Assembly: GCF_030817175.1 (NCBI RefSeq)
Contig: NZ_JAUSYY010000001.1
Span: 186,001-250,000, forward strand
Length of the DNA: 64,000 bases
DNA from: Agromyces ramosus
Lineage (GTDB): Bacteria; Actinomycetota; Actinomycetes; Actinomycetales; Microbacteriaceae
Direction: 5' to 3'
This document shows positions 1 through 8,544 of the stretch, one piece after another. The notes below the pieces were generated by a model. It was not told the origin of the DNA. It worked only from the letters and a program-made list of their open reading frames with translations, and did not search any database. Numbering within the stretch: position 1 is the stretch's first letter; each line of letters opens with the position of its first letter. A program made the position numbers and the translations under genes.

Positions 1-1
1 C

Positions 2-871
2 CTCATCGTGATGACGGGAGTCGGACTGCTCGTCGCCGCGTTGGTGCTCGCGGTCGTGCCGATCATCGTCGACCAGGTCGGCCAGCTCGTCGAGGAGCTC
101 CCCCGCATCATCGCCCGGGTGAACTCGGAAGACTGGATCGAAGCGCTCAAGCAGCAGTTCCCCCAAGTCCCGATCGACGAGATCAACGCCCAGGTCACGA
201 ACGGCATCAACGACTTCTTCACCAACCCCGACAAGCTCAGCGAGCTCGCGGGCGGGGTACTCCAAGTGGCTGTCGCCATCGGCGCGGGCGTCTTCGCCGT
301 GGTCATCGTCTTCATCCTGACGCTCTACTTCGCGGCCGCCCTGAACACCATGAAGCGGGCGACGTACCAGCTCGTGCCCGCGTCGAAGCGTGCCCGTTTC
401 GCCGACCTCACCGAGCAGATCACGCAATCGGTCGGTCGGTACGTGCTCGGGCAGGTCTCGCTCGCCGCCATCAACGGCGTCCTGAGCTTCGTGTTCCTGT
501 CGATCATCCAGGCACCGTTCCCCGCAGTGCTGGCGTTTCTCGCATTCTTCTTCTCGCTGATCCCGCTCGTCGGCACGCTCACGGGCTCGGTGCTGATCGT
601 CCTCGTCTGCCTGATCCCCGGCCTCGGCTCCCCGCTCACCGCACTGGTCGCGGCGATCTACTACGTCGTCTACATGCAGGTCGAGGCCTACATCCTGAGC
701 CCGCGCGTCATGAACCGCGCCGTGAAGGTGCCTGGCGCGCTCGTGGTGATCGCCGCCCTCGCGGGCGGTTCCCTCCTCGGGATCCTCGGCGCACTGATCG
801 CGATCCCCGTCGCCGCGGCGGCGCTGCTGATCATCAAGCAGGTCGTGATTCCGCGGCAGAACGAGCTGTAG
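2..871 (+). CDS. AI-2E family (PerM-like) membrane transporter, 5'-truncated by window edge
   Basis: C-terminal part of an AI-2E/PerM-family multi-spanning membrane protein. The frame is open to the left edge, so the real start is outside the window; about 289 residues are visible against the usual 350-400. Seen: a hydrophobic helix near the visible N-terminus, a soluble amphipathic stretch (about residues 25-75, rich in Glu, Gln, Asp and Asn), then at least five hydrophobic segments ending in a long Ala/Leu/Ile-rich helix pair. This is the usual family layout. The family is named after an E. coli autoinducer-2 exporter, but many members have other or unknown substrates, so none is assigned. 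It stops 6 bp before the convergent hydrolase gene. Confidence 0.85.
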   Translation, partial: LIVMTGVGLLVAALVLAVVPIIVDQVGQLVEELPRIIARVNSEDWIEALKQQFPQVPIDEINAQVTNGINDFFTNPDKLSELAGGVLQVAVAIGAGVFAVVIVFILTLYFAAALNTMKRATYQLVPASKRARFADLTEQITQSVGRYVLGQVSLAAINGVLSFVFLSIIQAPFPAVLAFLAFFFSLIPLVGTLTGSVLIVLVCLIPGLGSPLTALVAAIYYVVYMQVEAYILSPRVMNRAVKVPGALVVIAALAGGSLLGILGALIAIPVAAAALLIIKQVVIPRQNEL

Positions 872-877
872 CGGCCG

Positions 878-1624
878 TCAGCCCTGAACGGATGCCGCCG
901 GCCAACGCGTCGGCAAAGGAAGCGCAGCCGGATTCACCGTCGCCACGATCTCGTCGAGCACGCGGCGCGTCTGTGCCTCGCCGACCCAGAGGTGCTTGCC
1001 GCCCGCGACGTCGATGCGGCGTACGTGCGGCAGGCCGGCGAATCGCTCGGCGGCCTCTGCCGGCCGCAGGTAGTCGTCGTGCTCGGGGATGATCGCGACG
1101 AGCGACGGCGTGGCGCCCTGCCACCGGGCCAGCTCCTCGGCGCTCGTGCGATGCAGTGGAGGCGAGAGCAGGATCGCACCCTCGATTCGATGCTCGAGGC
1201 CGTACTTCAGGGCGAGCTCGGTGCCGAAGGACCAGCCCACGAGCCACGGATGCGGCAGGGCGCGGGCTTCGACGAAGGCCATCGCGGCCGCGACATCCGC
1301 TCGCTCCTCGATGCCCTCGCCGAAGGCGCCGTCGCTCGTACCGCGCGGAGACGCCGTGCCACGGGTGTTGAAACGCAGCACCGCGAGATCGGCGAGAGCC
1401 GGCAGGCGGGCGGCGGCCTTACGCAGGATGTGGGAGTCCATGAAGCCACCGGCCGTGGGCAGCGGATGCAACGTCACGAGCGTCGCCACCGGGTCGCGCT
1501 CGAGCGGCGTCGCCAGTTCGCCGACGAGCGTGAGCCCGTCGCCGGTGCGCAACTCGATCTCCTCACGGCGCGCAGGCAGTTCGATGCCCGCACGGATCTC
1601 GACCTCGTCGTGTTCGCTGCTCAC
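878..1624 (-). CDS. alpha/beta hydrolase
   Basis: A 248-residue cytosolic alpha/beta-hydrolase-fold protein. The nucleophile elbow is G-W-S-F-G-T-E (about residue 132), preceded by a strand and followed by a helix. A candidate acid is in EHDDYL and the catalytic His in GGKHLWVGE near the C-terminus. The N-terminal strand ends in the LHPLPTAGG oxyanion-type loop seen in dienelactone-hydrolase-like and small serine hydrolases. No signal peptide or lid domain is visible. Its start codon overlaps the stop of the upstream 102-residue Cys/His protein (4 bp), so the two are probably co-translated. Substrate unknown; esterase or acylpeptide-type hydrolase are both possible. Confidence 0.85.
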   Translation of the reverse strand: MSSEHDEVEIRAGIELPARREEIELRTGDGLTLVGELATPLERDPVATLVTLHPLPTAGGFMDSHILRKAAARLPALADLAVLRFNTRGTASPRGTSDGAFGEGIEERADVAAAMAFVEARALPHPWLVGWSFGTELALKYGLEHRIEGAILLSPPLHRTSAEELARWQGATPSLVAIIPEHDDYLRPAEAAERFAGLPHVRRIDVAGGKHLWVGEAQTRRVLDEIVATVNPAALPLPTRWPAASVQG

Positions 1625-1929
1625 CGTGCTCCGATCCTCCAGCAGTGCGTGTGCCAGTGCCGGCGTGCGGCGAGGTCCGCCGCGTCGCCGAGGACGCCGT
1701 CAGCCCGCCAGGCGACGAGATGCGCCGTGCCCGGCTCGACGTCGAGTCCGCAGCCCGGGCAGAGGTAGGCCTTCACGGCCTGGACCTCGGAGACCGGCTG
1801 CACGTTCCATTCACGGCCGGCGCGCTGCTCGGTGCGGCGCCATCCGGTGGTGAGCCGCTCGACATCGAGGTCGGGATGCCCCTCGCGTGCACGGGCCGCT
1901 CGACCCTTGGATCGGTTCGAGCGCACCAT
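1621..1929 (-). CDS. small Cys/His-rich conserved protein, possible zinc-binding
   Basis: A 102-residue protein beginning MVRSNRSKGRAAR. The first 45 residues are strongly basic. The C-terminal half holds CPGCG (about residues 58-62) and HWHTHCW (about 91-97), a spacing that could form one Cys2His/Cys zinc site; that fold is inferred from residues only. I do not recognise a named family with certainty, though similar short proteins beside a hydrolase gene are common in Microbacteriaceae. The ATG at 1929 was chosen because upstream sequence in the same frame is an Arg-rich shadow of the next gene. It overlaps the downstream hydrolase start by 4 bp. Confidence 0.7.
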   Translation of the reverse strand: MVRSNRSKGRAARAREGHPDLDVERLTTGWRRTEQRAGREWNVQPVSEVQAVKAYLCPGCGLDVEPGTAHLVAWRADGVLGDAADLAARRHWHTHCWRIGAR

Positions 1930-1997
1930 GCTTCCAGTGTAGGCGCGCCTGACGCGCGCCTTGGTCGCCCGAGCGCGTCTGCCGGGCGACGGATGCC

Positions 1998-2663
1998 TCA
2001 GTACCAGCCGACGTCTTGCGAGTGGGCCCAGGCGCCGCAGGGCGTGCCGTACCGCCCTGACACGTAGCCGAGGCCCCATTCGACCTGGGTGGCGGCGTTC
2101 GTCTCCCAGTCGGCGCCTGCGGTGGCCATCTTCGAGCCGGGCAGCGCCTGCGGGATGCCGTACGCTCCGCTCGAGGCGTTGTAGGCGTTCACACGCCAGC
2201 CCGATTCCTTGCTCCAGAGTGCGACGAGGCAATCGAACTCGCTCGAGGACCAGCCTCTCGCGGCGACGGCGCCGGCAGCGTACGCCTGCGCCGAACCGGG
2301 GTCGGGGGTGATCGCCGGCGGCGCCCAGCCGCTCGCGGAGCTCGTGGACGCCGGGGCAAGCCGCACCGGCTCGGGCTTCTTCTCGACGACGTACTCCTCG
2401 CGGCCGACCGCGATCGTGTACTCGCCGTCGACCGTCACGTCTTGGACCTGCTCTCCGCCGAACCGTTCGCGGTCGAAGGCGAAATCGGGCGATGCCGTCG
2501 CGCCGGAGAACGGGTCGACGACGTTGACGAGCAGGAAGCTCACGGATGCGACGAACGCGAAGACGACGGTTGCCGCCTGCTTCACGCCACCGGGCTTGCG
2601 TGCGGCGCTCACGACGACACGGCGCGGTTCAGCCGCCTCATCGATGCCATTGTGCCTACCCAC
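1998..2663 (-). CDS. membrane-anchored lytic transglycosylase-like (SLT) protein
   Basis: A 221-residue protein with a GTG start, one N-terminal membrane segment (about residues 27-48, VVFAFVASVSFLLVNVV), a linker rich in charged residues and then Pro/Ser/Ala, and a C-terminal SLT-type domain (about 125-221). The domain shows the catalytic-Glu motif in SKESGWR followed by the G-AYGIPQ element used in substrate binding by Slt/Rpf-related muramidases. It is expected to act outside the membrane on peptidoglycan glycan strands. The domain is minimal and close to the C-terminus, as in aggregation-promoting-factor-like actinobacterial proteins. It sits next to the DivIVA-repeat gene, which fits a cell-envelope role. 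Confidence 0.85.
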   Translation of the reverse strand: MGRHNGIDEAAEPRRVVVSAARKPGGVKQAATVVFAFVASVSFLLVNVVDPFSGATASPDFAFDRERFGGEQVQDVTVDGEYTIAVGREEYVVEKKPEPVRLAPASTSSASGWAPPAITPDPGSAQAYAAGAVAARGWSSSEFDCLVALWSKESGWRVNAYNASSGAYGIPQALPGSKMATAGADWETNAATQVEWGLGYVSGRYGTPCGAWAHSQDVGWY

Positions 2664-2717
2664 GATTCGTCGAGTGTATCGGAGCCGCCGAGACGGTGAC
2701 GAACCGGGCTCGGGATG

Positions 2718-3272
2718 TCATCGCACCGCCAGCATGACGTCGACGACCGCGTCGAGCAGCAGGTCGACCTGGGCCTCTCGGTAGCCGCCACGCTGGGTCT
2801 TGAACACGACCGTACGCACGTCGTCGACGGAGATCGGCCAGCCGTCGCGGAAGTAGCGCGTCAGCTTGTCGGCGAACCGGTCGACCTCGCGAGTGCTGTA
2901 GCCGCGGACGAGGGGGTTCACCCGGTCGAAGCGGTGCCCCTCCGGCCGAGCGAGCCGGTTGGAGACGACCTGAGCGGTCGTGCGTGCCTCGTGCAGCCAC
3001 GCCTCGTTGCCGCGCAGGCGCGCCGCCACCTGGCGTTCCTGTGCCGCGAAGGCGTCTTCGAGCCGCTCGAGAGCTGCATCGACGTGCGAAGTGGAGTAGC
3101 CGCCCTTCTGCATCGCGAAGGCGGTGAGTCGGATGCGATCGGAGGTCAGCGGCGGGTCGTCCGGCCTCGCGGTGCCGTCATAGGCACGGCGCGCCAGCTG
3201 GAGGAACTCCTCGACTTGGATCGTGTTGTAGCCGAGCCGGGGCTTGCGCGCGCGAGGGAAGGTGGAATCCAC
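2718..3272 (-). CDS. DivIVA-like protein made of four GYxxxxVD repeats
   Basis: A 184-residue protein; the GTG at 3272 gives MDSTFPRARKPRLGYN. It contains four copies of a short DivIVA N-terminal-type motif: GYNTIQVEEFL (about 14), GGYSTSHVDAAL (about 52), RGYSTREVDRFA (about 115) and GGYREAQVDLLL (about 161). In DivIVA/Wag31 this motif is the membrane-curvature-sensing crossed loop, and normally one copy is followed by a long coiled coil. Here the coiled coil is missing and the motif is reiterated. The gene lies directly downstream of cdsA (20 bp), suggesting co-expression with phospholipid synthesis. A polar-growth or septum role is inferred, not shown. Confidence 0.8.
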   Translation of the reverse strand: MDSTFPRARKPRLGYNTIQVEEFLQLARRAYDGTARPDDPPLTSDRIRLTAFAMQKGGYSTSHVDAALERLEDAFAAQERQVAARLRGNEAWLHEARTTAQVVSNRLARPEGHRFDRVNPLVRGYSTREVDRFADKLTRYFRDGWPISVDDVRTVVFKTQRGGYREAQVDLLLDAVVDVMLAVR

Positions 3273-3292
3273 CGCCCCATTATCGCGGACGT

Positions 3293-4276
3293 TCACCCGA
3301 AGATCCGGAACGCCACGAACGCCACGGCGGCCGAGGGCAGGATCGAGTCGAGGCGATCGAGGAAGCCGCCGTGGCCCGGCAGCCAGGAGCTCATGTCCTT
3401 GATGCCGATGTCGCGCTTGATGAGCGACTCGACGAGATCGCCGAGGGTGGCGCTGAGGAAGATCGCCGCGCCGAAGATGAGCCCGAACCACCAGGTGTTG
3501 CCCAGCATCAGCGTCGACAGCAGGACGCCGGCGACGAGGCTCGCCGCAGCACCCCCGGCGAATCCCTCCCACGTCTTCTTCGGGCTGATGATCGGCGCCA
3601 TCTTGTGCTTGCCGAACGCCAGCCCGAACGCGTATGCGCCGGTGTCGGCCGCGACCGCGACGATGATGAACGCGAGGGTCCACCATTGGCCGCCCTCGGC
3701 GGCGGTCAGCACGACGGCGAACGTCGCGAGGAACGTCACGTATCCCTGCACGAACGCACCCGCGGCGAGGTCGCGCGCAAGCGAGGCTCCTGAGCGGCGG
3801 AGCGCGGGTACGGCCTGCTCGCCGAGGCGCCACAGCGTGACGACGAGGATGCCGCCGAGCACCGCCAGGAGCTGGCCGCCTGCGCCGCCGTAGTACGCGA
3901 TCGGCACCGCGAGGACCGCCACGACCACGGTCGGGATCCTCGGCACGAGGTAGCCGCCCTTGCGCAGGGCCTGGGTCAGCTCATAGCTCGCGAAGCCCGC
4001 GATGAGCACCGCGAACACGAGGAACAGTTCCTTGATGACCAGGAGGCTCAACAGCACTGCCGCGCCGAAGGCGAGGCCGATCAGGATCGCGACGATGAGG
4101 TTGCGACCGGTGCGCGCCTTGATCTTCTCCTGTGCCTCGTCGAACTGCGCCTTGGAGGCCCCGAACTGCCGCTCGAGGTCCGCCTTGCGGGCGTGCACCT
4201 GTGCGCGGAACTCATCGCGCGAGGTTCGTTCATGCCCCCCGGCGTCCGACTGGTCCTCTTCTGGGACGCCCGACAT
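3293..4276 (-). CDS. cdsA: phosphatidate cytidylyltransferase
   Basis: CdsA makes CDP-diacylglycerol from phosphatidic acid and CTP at the membrane, the branch point to the anionic phospholipids and PI. The 327-residue protein has a charged, helical N-terminal extension (about residues 1-58), about eight hydrophobic helices, and near the C-terminus the complete CDP-alcohol cytidylyltransferase signature S-x-I-K-R-x4-K-D...PGHGGFLDRLD. The extension is longer than in E. coli, as is usual in Actinobacteria. It follows frr by 11 bp in the pyrH-frr-cdsA order conserved across bacteria. Confidence 0.97.
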   Translation of the reverse strand: MSGVPEEDQSDAGGHERTSRDEFRAQVHARKADLERQFGASKAQFDEAQEKIKARTGRNLIVAILIGLAFGAAVLLSLLVIKELFLVFAVLIAGFASYELTQALRKGGYLVPRIPTVVVAVLAVPIAYYGGAGGQLLAVLGGILVVTLWRLGEQAVPALRRSGASLARDLAAGAFVQGYVTFLATFAVVLTAAEGGQWWTLAFIIVAVAADTGAYAFGLAFGKHKMAPIISPKKTWEGFAGGAAASLVAGVLLSTLMLGNTWWFGLIFGAAIFLSATLGDLVESLIKRDIGIKDMSSWLPGHGGFLDRLDSILPSAAVAFVAFRIFG

Positions 4277-4287
4277 GATCGCTTCCC

Positions 4288-4842
4288 TCAGACCTCGAGG
4301 AGTTCGGCTTCCTTGCGCTTCAGCGCGTCGTCGATCGCATCGACGTTCGACTTCGTGATCTGCTCGAGTTCCTTCTCACCCCGCGAGACCTCGTCGTCGC
4401 CGACCTCGCCCTTCAGGGCGTCGAGGTCGTCTTTCGCCTTGCGCCGGATGTTGCGCACCGACACCTTCGCGTCTTCGGCCTTGCCCCGGACGATCTTGAC
4501 GTACTCCTTGCGCCGCTCCTCGGTGAGCTCGGGCAGCGTGACCCGGATGATGTTGCCGTCGTTCGACGGGTTCGCACCGAGGTTCGGCGTGTCGCGGATA
4601 GCCTGCTCGATGTCGCGGAGCGCGCCCTTGTCGTAGGGCGTGACGAGCAGCGTGCGAGCCTCGGGGTTCTGCAGCGACGCGAGCTGCGCGAGCGGAGTCG
4701 GCGTGCCGTAGTAGCTCACGAGGATCTTCTGGAAGAGCTGGGGGTTCGCCCGGCCGGTTCGCACGTTCGAGAAGTCGTCTTTGGCGACTTCGACGGCCTT
4801 GTGCATGCGTGCGGTGGCATCGGAAAGTACATCCGCGATCAC
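4288..4842 (-). CDS. frr: ribosome recycling factor
   Basis: RRF splits post-termination ribosomes together with EF-G. The protein is 184 residues, the normal length. It has the N-terminal VRTGRANP motif of the long three-helix bundle, the hinge [13 protein letters not shown], and the C-terminal helical region rich in [15 protein letters not shown] start at 4842, with AGGAG 6 bp upstream on the minus strand. It lies between pyrH and cdsA. Confidence 0.98.
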   Translation of the reverse strand: MIADVLSDATARMHKAVEVAKDDFSNVRTGRANPQLFQKILVSYYGTPTPLAQLASLQNPEARTLLVTPYDKGALRDIEQAIRDTPNLGANPSNDGNIIRVTLPELTEERRKEYVKIVRGKAEDAKVSVRNIRRKAKDDLDALKGEVGDDEVSRGEKELEQITKSNVDAIDDALKRKEAELLEV

Positions 4843-4875
4843 GGGAACTCCTTCTGGTTCGCTACTCGGGACAGT

Positions 4876-5607
4876 CTATCGAGTGGAGGGCTGCTCGCCG
4901 TTGCTCACGATCGTGCCGAGGTCGGCTCCGAGGATCGCGGCGGTCACGTTGCCGGCGGGCGCCATGCCGAAGACCTGCATCGGCATGCCGTTGTCCATGC
5001 AGAGGCTGAACGCGGTCGAGTCGACGACCTTGAGGCCGCGCTGCAGCGCCTCCTGGTAGCTGATCCGGTCGATCTTGTGGGCATCGGGATTGGTTCGGGG
5101 GTCGTCGGAGTAGACGCCGTCGACGCCGTTCTTCGCGACGAGCACGACCTCGGCGTCGATCTCGAGCGCACGCTGCGCGGCGACGGTATCGGTCGAGAAG
5201 TACGGGAGTCCTGCGCCCGCGCCGAAGATCACGACCCGGCCCTTCTCGAGGTGCCGCTCGGCGCGACGCGGGATGTAGGGCTCGGCGACCTGCGTCATCG
5301 AGATCGCCGACTGCACGCGCGTCTCCGCGCCGGCCTGCTCGAGGAAGTCCTGCAGCGCCAGCGAGTTCATCACGGTGCCGAGCATGCCCATGTAGTCGGC
5401 ACGGCCGCGGTCCATCCCGCGCTGCGAGAGCTCGGCGCCGCGGAAGAAGTTGCCACCGCCGACCACGATCGCGACCTCCACGGTGCGCGCGGCATCGGCG
5501 ATCTCCTTCGCGAGCGCGCCGACGACGTCGGGATTCACGCCGAGCGCACCTCCGCCGAATGCCTCGCCCGACAGTTTGAGCATCACCCTGCGCTTGCGTT
5601 CAGTCAT
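4876..5607 (-). CDS. pyrH: UMP kinase
   Basis: Hexameric bacterial uridylate kinase of the amino-acid-kinase fold; it phosphorylates UMP to UDP and is typically activated by GTP and inhibited by UTP. Motifs: LKLSGEA at the N-terminus, [10 protein letters not shown] (phosphate loop), [16 protein letters not shown], and [13 protein letters not shown] / [12 protein letters not shown] in the C-terminal half. 243 residues from the ATG at 5607. A GTG three bases earlier is also in frame, and both are within range of the AAGGA at about 5618. It is followed by frr and separated from tsf by 160 bp carrying a strong terminator. Confidence 0.98.
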   Translation of the reverse strand: MTERKRRVMLKLSGEAFGGGALGVNPDVVGALAKEIADAARTVEVAIVVGGGNFFRGAELSQRGMDRGRADYMGMLGTVMNSLALQDFLEQAGAETRVQSAISMTQVAEPYIPRRAERHLEKGRVVIFGAGAGLPYFSTDTVAAQRALEIDAEVVLVAKNGVDGVYSDDPRTNPDAHKIDRISYQEALQRGLKVVDSTAFSLCMDNGMPMQVFGMAPAGNVTAAILGADLGTIVSNGEQPSTR

Positions 5608-5728
5608 CACGACCGTCCTTCCCGTCTGGTCAAAGCTACTGGTTCACCGGGGCCGGCGCGCAGCCGGTTCCGGGGCGAGGTCCCGCGCATGCGCGGCGGG
5701 GTCCGGGAGCCAGTCCGGACATGGCAAA

Positions 5729-5761
5729 GGGAGTCCGGATCGCGGTGCGATCCGGACTCCC
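5729..5761 (-). terminator. intrinsic terminator after tsf
   Basis: A perfect 15-bp GC-rich stem: left arm 5729-5743, right arm 5747-5761, three-base loop. On the minus strand it begins 10 bp after the tsf stop codon and is followed by a short CTTTG rather than a long U tract. It separates the rpsB-tsf unit from pyrH. Confidence 0.8.
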
Positions 5762-5770
5762 CTGCGGTGA

Positions 5771-6601
5771 CTAAGCGCCGACCTTGAAGCGAGCGAAGTC
5801 GCTCACCGTGAGGCCCGCGTCGGAGAGGACCTTGGCGACGGACAGCTTGTTGTCCTTCGCGTAGTCCTGCTCGAGCAGTGCGACCTGCTTGAAGAACGCG
5901 CCGAGGCGGCCTTCGATGATCTTCGGAAGGGCGGCCTCAGGCTTGCCCTCCTCGCGCGAGATCTGCTCGACGATGCCGCGCTCCTTCTCGACCGCGTCAG
6001 CCGGGACGTCCTCGCGGGCGAGGTACTCGGGGTTCGCGAACGAGATGTGCTGTGCAACGGAACGAGCGGTCTCACCGTCGGCACCGGCGTACCCGAGCAC
6101 GACGCCGACCTGCGGCGGGAGGTCCTTCGACGTCTTGTGCAGGTAGATCGAGAAGTGCTCGCCCTTGACGAGGCGGATGCGCCGCAGTTCGACCTTCTCG
6201 CCGAGGATTGCCGCCTCGTCGCCGATCACGTCGGCGACGGTCTTGCCGTCGGCGGGTGCAGCGAGCGCGGACTCGACCGAGTCGGCGCGAGCCGCCGCGA
6301 CGGCCGCGAGCACGCGGTCGGCGAGGCCGACGAACTTGTCGCCCTTGGCGACGAAGTCGGTCTCGCAGGCGAGCTCGATGAGTGTCGCGGTGCCGTCGCC
6401 GTTGTCGACGGCGGCCACGAGGCCCTCGGCGGTGGAGCGGTCGGCACGCTTGGCATTGCCCTTCGCGCCCTTCAGGCGGAGGATCTCGACCGCCTTCTCG
6501 ACGTCACCGTCGGCCTCCACGAGTGCGTTCTTCGTGTCGACCATGCCGGTGCCGAGGCGCTCGCGCAGGTTCTTGACGTCTTCCAGAGTGAAGTTGGCCA
6601 T
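5771..6601 (-). CDS. tsf: translation elongation factor Ts
   Basis: EF-Ts is the nucleotide-exchange factor for EF-Tu. 276 residues. The N-terminal UBA-like domain contains VKNLRERLGTGMVDTKNAL with the TGMMDCK-type motif, followed by the core dimerisation region (ELACETDFVAK...) and C-terminal module. ATG at 6601 with a purine-rich SD upstream. It is 27 bp downstream of rpsB, the near-universal rpsB-tsf operon, and ends at a strong hairpin. Confidence 0.98.
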   Translation of the reverse strand: MANFTLEDVKNLRERLGTGMVDTKNALVEADGDVEKAVEILRLKGAKGNAKRADRSTAEGLVAAVDNGDGTATLIELACETDFVAKGDKFVGLADRVLAAVAAARADSVESALAAPADGKTVADVIGDEAAILGEKVELRRIRLVKGEHFSIYLHKTSKDLPPQVGVVLGYAGADGETARSVAQHISFANPEYLAREDVPADAVEKERGIVEQISREEGKPEAALPKIIEGRLGAFFKQVALLEQDYAKDNKLSVAKVLSDAGLTVSDFARFKVGA

Positions 6602-6628
6602 ATCTTGCAGTCTCCTGGACTCGGGGGC

Positions 6629-7630
6629 TTACTTGGACTCGGCAGCGGGCTCGGTCTCGACGACCGGCTCGGCCTCGACTGCGGCGTCGGCCTCAGCCTC
6701 GACGACCGGCTCAGCCTCGACAGCGGCCTCGGCGTCGGCGGGCGACTCGGTCGCAGCCTCTGCGGTGGCATCCGCCGACACGGCCTCGACGACCTCGGCG
6801 AGCTCTTCGGCCTCAGCGGTCTCGCCATCGACCTTGGCGGTCTCGGGCGAGGACTGCTCGGGGGTCTGCACCTGGAGGAGCTCCTGCTCCCACTCGGCGA
6901 GCGGCTCGACGGCGGAGACGTTGCCTTCGGCCTCGGGCTTCTGGTGACGCTCGATGAGGCCCTCAGCTGCAGCATCCGCGATGATGCGGGTCAGCAGGCT
7001 GACGGAACGGATCGCGTCGTCGTTACCCGGGATCGGGTACTGGACCTCGTCGGGGTCGCAGTTCGTGTCGAGGATGCCGATGACGGGGATGCCGAGCTTC
7101 TTGGCCTCGTCGATCGCGAGGTGCTCCTTCTTGGTGTCGACCACCCAGAGGGCCGACGGCGTCTTCGACAGGTTGCGGATGCCGCCGAGCGACTTGTGCA
7201 GCTTGTCGAGCTCGCGCTTCTTGATGAGGAGTTCCTTCTTGGTGAAGCCACTCGTGGTGCCTTCGAAGTCGAGCTCCTCGAGCTCCTTCATGCGCGCGAG
7301 GCGCTTGGAGACCGTCTGGAAGTTGGTGAGGAGGCCACCGAGCCAGCGCTGGTTGACGTAGGGCTGGCCGACGCGCGTCGCCTGCTCGGCGATGGACTCC
7401 TGGGCCTGCTTCTTCGTGCCGACGAAGAGGATGGTGCCGCCGTGGGCGACGGTGTCCTTGACGAAGTCGTAGGCCTTGTCGATGTAGCCGAGCGACTGCT
7501 GCAGGTCGATGATGTAGATGCCGGAACGCTCCGTGAAGATGAACCGCTTCATCTTCGGGTTCCAACGGCGGGTCTGGTGCCCGAAGTGCACGCCGCTGTC
7601 GAGCAGCTGGCGAATGGTGACGACGGCCAT
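6629..7630 (-). CDS. rpsB: 30S ribosomal protein S2 with acidic C-terminal extension
   Basis: Ribosomal protein S2 of the small subunit. The ATG at 7630 gives [20 protein letters not shown], preceded by a GGAG SD. Residues 1-235 are a standard S2, with [20 protein letters not shown] and [13 protein letters not shown] motifs. The C-terminal about 95 residues are a low-complexity, acidic Glu/Ala/Val tail with a duplicated (A)EAEPVVE(A/T)E unit. Total 333 residues against about 240-290 in most bacteria. Tails of this type occur in other Actinobacteria; the repeat probably expands by slippage. First gene of the rpsB-tsf operon. Confidence 0.98.
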   Translation of the reverse strand: MAVVTIRQLLDSGVHFGHQTRRWNPKMKRFIFTERSGIYIIDLQQSLGYIDKAYDFVKDTVAHGGTILFVGTKKQAQESIAEQATRVGQPYVNQRWLGGLLTNFQTVSKRLARMKELEELDFEGTTSGFTKKELLIKKRELDKLHKSLGGIRNLSKTPSALWVVDTKKEHLAIDEAKKLGIPVIGILDTNCDPDEVQYPIPGNDDAIRSVSLLTRIIADAAAEGLIERHQKPEAEGNVSAVEPLAEWEQELLQVQTPEQSSPETAKVDGETAEAEELAEVVEAVSADATAEAATESPADAEAAVEAEPVVEAEADAAVEAEPVVETEPAAESK

Positions 7631-7675
7631 GAGCCGTTCTCCTTTGTTCTCAGTTGTCGCCCCGGCCGGCGGCCT

Positions 7676-7701
7676 GGAGCCCTGGTGCCCGGCACGGCTC
7701 C
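7676..7701 (-). other. hairpin in the rpsB 5' leader
   Basis: The outer stem GGAGCC/GGCTCC and the inner stem GTGC/GCAC, with a three-base loop and a three-base bulge, lie about 45 bp upstream of the rpsB start in its transcribed leader. It could be an S2 or EF-Ts feedback element or just GC-rich structure; there is no covariation evidence here. Confidence 0.35.
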
Positions 7702-7785
7702 GCCCGCTCCGAAGAGTGGGACTGAGTGGAGTCGTCGGCCGAAATGGCACGCGTAGTCACCCCGGAAGGCCGAGGTGCTCCCGAC

Positions 7786-7814
7786 ACTCTATCATCGGGA
7801 CCGGTCCTCCCCAA
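7786..7814 (-). promoter_or_regulatory. probable rpsB promoter
   Basis: On the minus strand, a TTGGGG -35 (7809-7814), a 17-bp spacer and a TAGAGT -10 (7786-7791). This would start transcription near 7779 and give a leader of about 150 nt before rpsB. Confidence 0.5.
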
Positions 7815-7890
7815 CCGCAGCCGCGCGCCGTTCCTGCACATCGCGCGACTGGGTCGGCGACGGATGCCGCGAGCCGCCGATCATCGCAGG

Positions 7891-8508
7891 ATGACCGCCA
7901 CTCCCCCGAACATCGCCGGCCCCGCCGGCCCCGCCGCCCGAGCCCGTCATCGACGCAACGGCGCCGGCATCGCTGCAGCATCTGTGCTCGTCGTCGGGAC
8001 GTTCGCCGCATTCGCGTCGATCTCGCCGGCAGCGGCCGGAGCCCTCGCGCTCGGCATCGACGAGCCGGCCCGCTCCTCGCCTCCGCTCGAGTACGCGTTG
8101 CCGTGGCACTGGCCGGTGCCCGCGCCCATCCGCGTGATCGAGCCGTTCCGCGCACCGGCCACGCCGTATGCGGCGGGACACCGGGGCGTCGACCTCGCGG
8201 CGGAGCCGGGTGCCGCAGTCGTCGCTCCCGACGGGGGCGTGGTGAGCTTCGCGGGATCGGTCGCGGGGCGGGGCGTCGTCGCGATCGACCACGGCGACGG
8301 CGTCGTCAGCGCGATCGAGCCGGTCTCTGCCGCCGTGGCCGCCGGCACGGTGGTGATCGCCGGAGATGTGATCGGCACGGTTTCCGCCGGCGGTCACTGC
8401 GATGCGCGATGTGTCCACTTCGGCGTGCGCGTGCACGGCGAGTACGTGTCGCCGTTCCTCTTCCTCGGCGGCTTGCCGCGTGCGGTGCTGCTCCCCACTG
8501 CGGAGTGA
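7891..8508 (+). CDS. secreted M23-like (LytM fold) peptidase homologue
   Basis: Divergent from rpsB, as in mycobacteria and other Actinobacteria. 205 residues from ATG 7891; an upstream in-frame start is possible. There is a membrane/signal segment at about 28-53, ending in an Ala-rich stretch, then an M23 domain. Seen: the first zinc-ligand motif H-R-G-V-D, a typical beta core (DGGVVSFAGSVAGRGVVAIDHGDG), and a C-terminal C-V-H-F-G-V-R where canonical M23 enzymes have H-L-H. The YAHL-type catalytic His is also absent (SAIEPV). I recall CxHxG in actinobacterial rpsB-linked homologues too, so this may be a family trait: a binding domain, or chemistry altered by the Cys. Confidence 0.8.
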   Translation: MTATPPNIAGPAGPAARARHRRNGAGIAAASVLVVGTFAAFASISPAAAGALALGIDEPARSSPPLEYALPWHWPVPAPIRVIEPFRAPATPYAAGHRGVDLAAEPGAAVVAPDGGVVSFAGSVAGRGVVAIDHGDGVVSAIEPVSAAVAAGTVVIAGDVIGTVSAGGHCDARCVHFGVRVHGEYVSPFLFLGGLPRAVLLPTAE

Positions 8509-8514
8509 GTCGCG

Positions 8515-8536
8515 GCGCACCGCGTTCGCGGTAGCG
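8515..8536. terminator. small hairpin between convergent M23-like gene and xerC
   Basis: ACCGC-GTTC-GCGGT (8519-8532) within the 36-bp gap between two convergent genes. It is short, with no T tract; a weak bidirectional terminator at most. Confidence 0.3.
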
Positions 8537-8544
8537 ATCGCGGG

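Noticed and set aside
6047..7756. A 569-codon plus-strand open frame opposite tsf and rpsB
   Set aside because: It mirrors the GC-rich third positions of two certain genes, is Leu/Gly/Asp/Glu-repetitive and matches no family; an antisense shadow.
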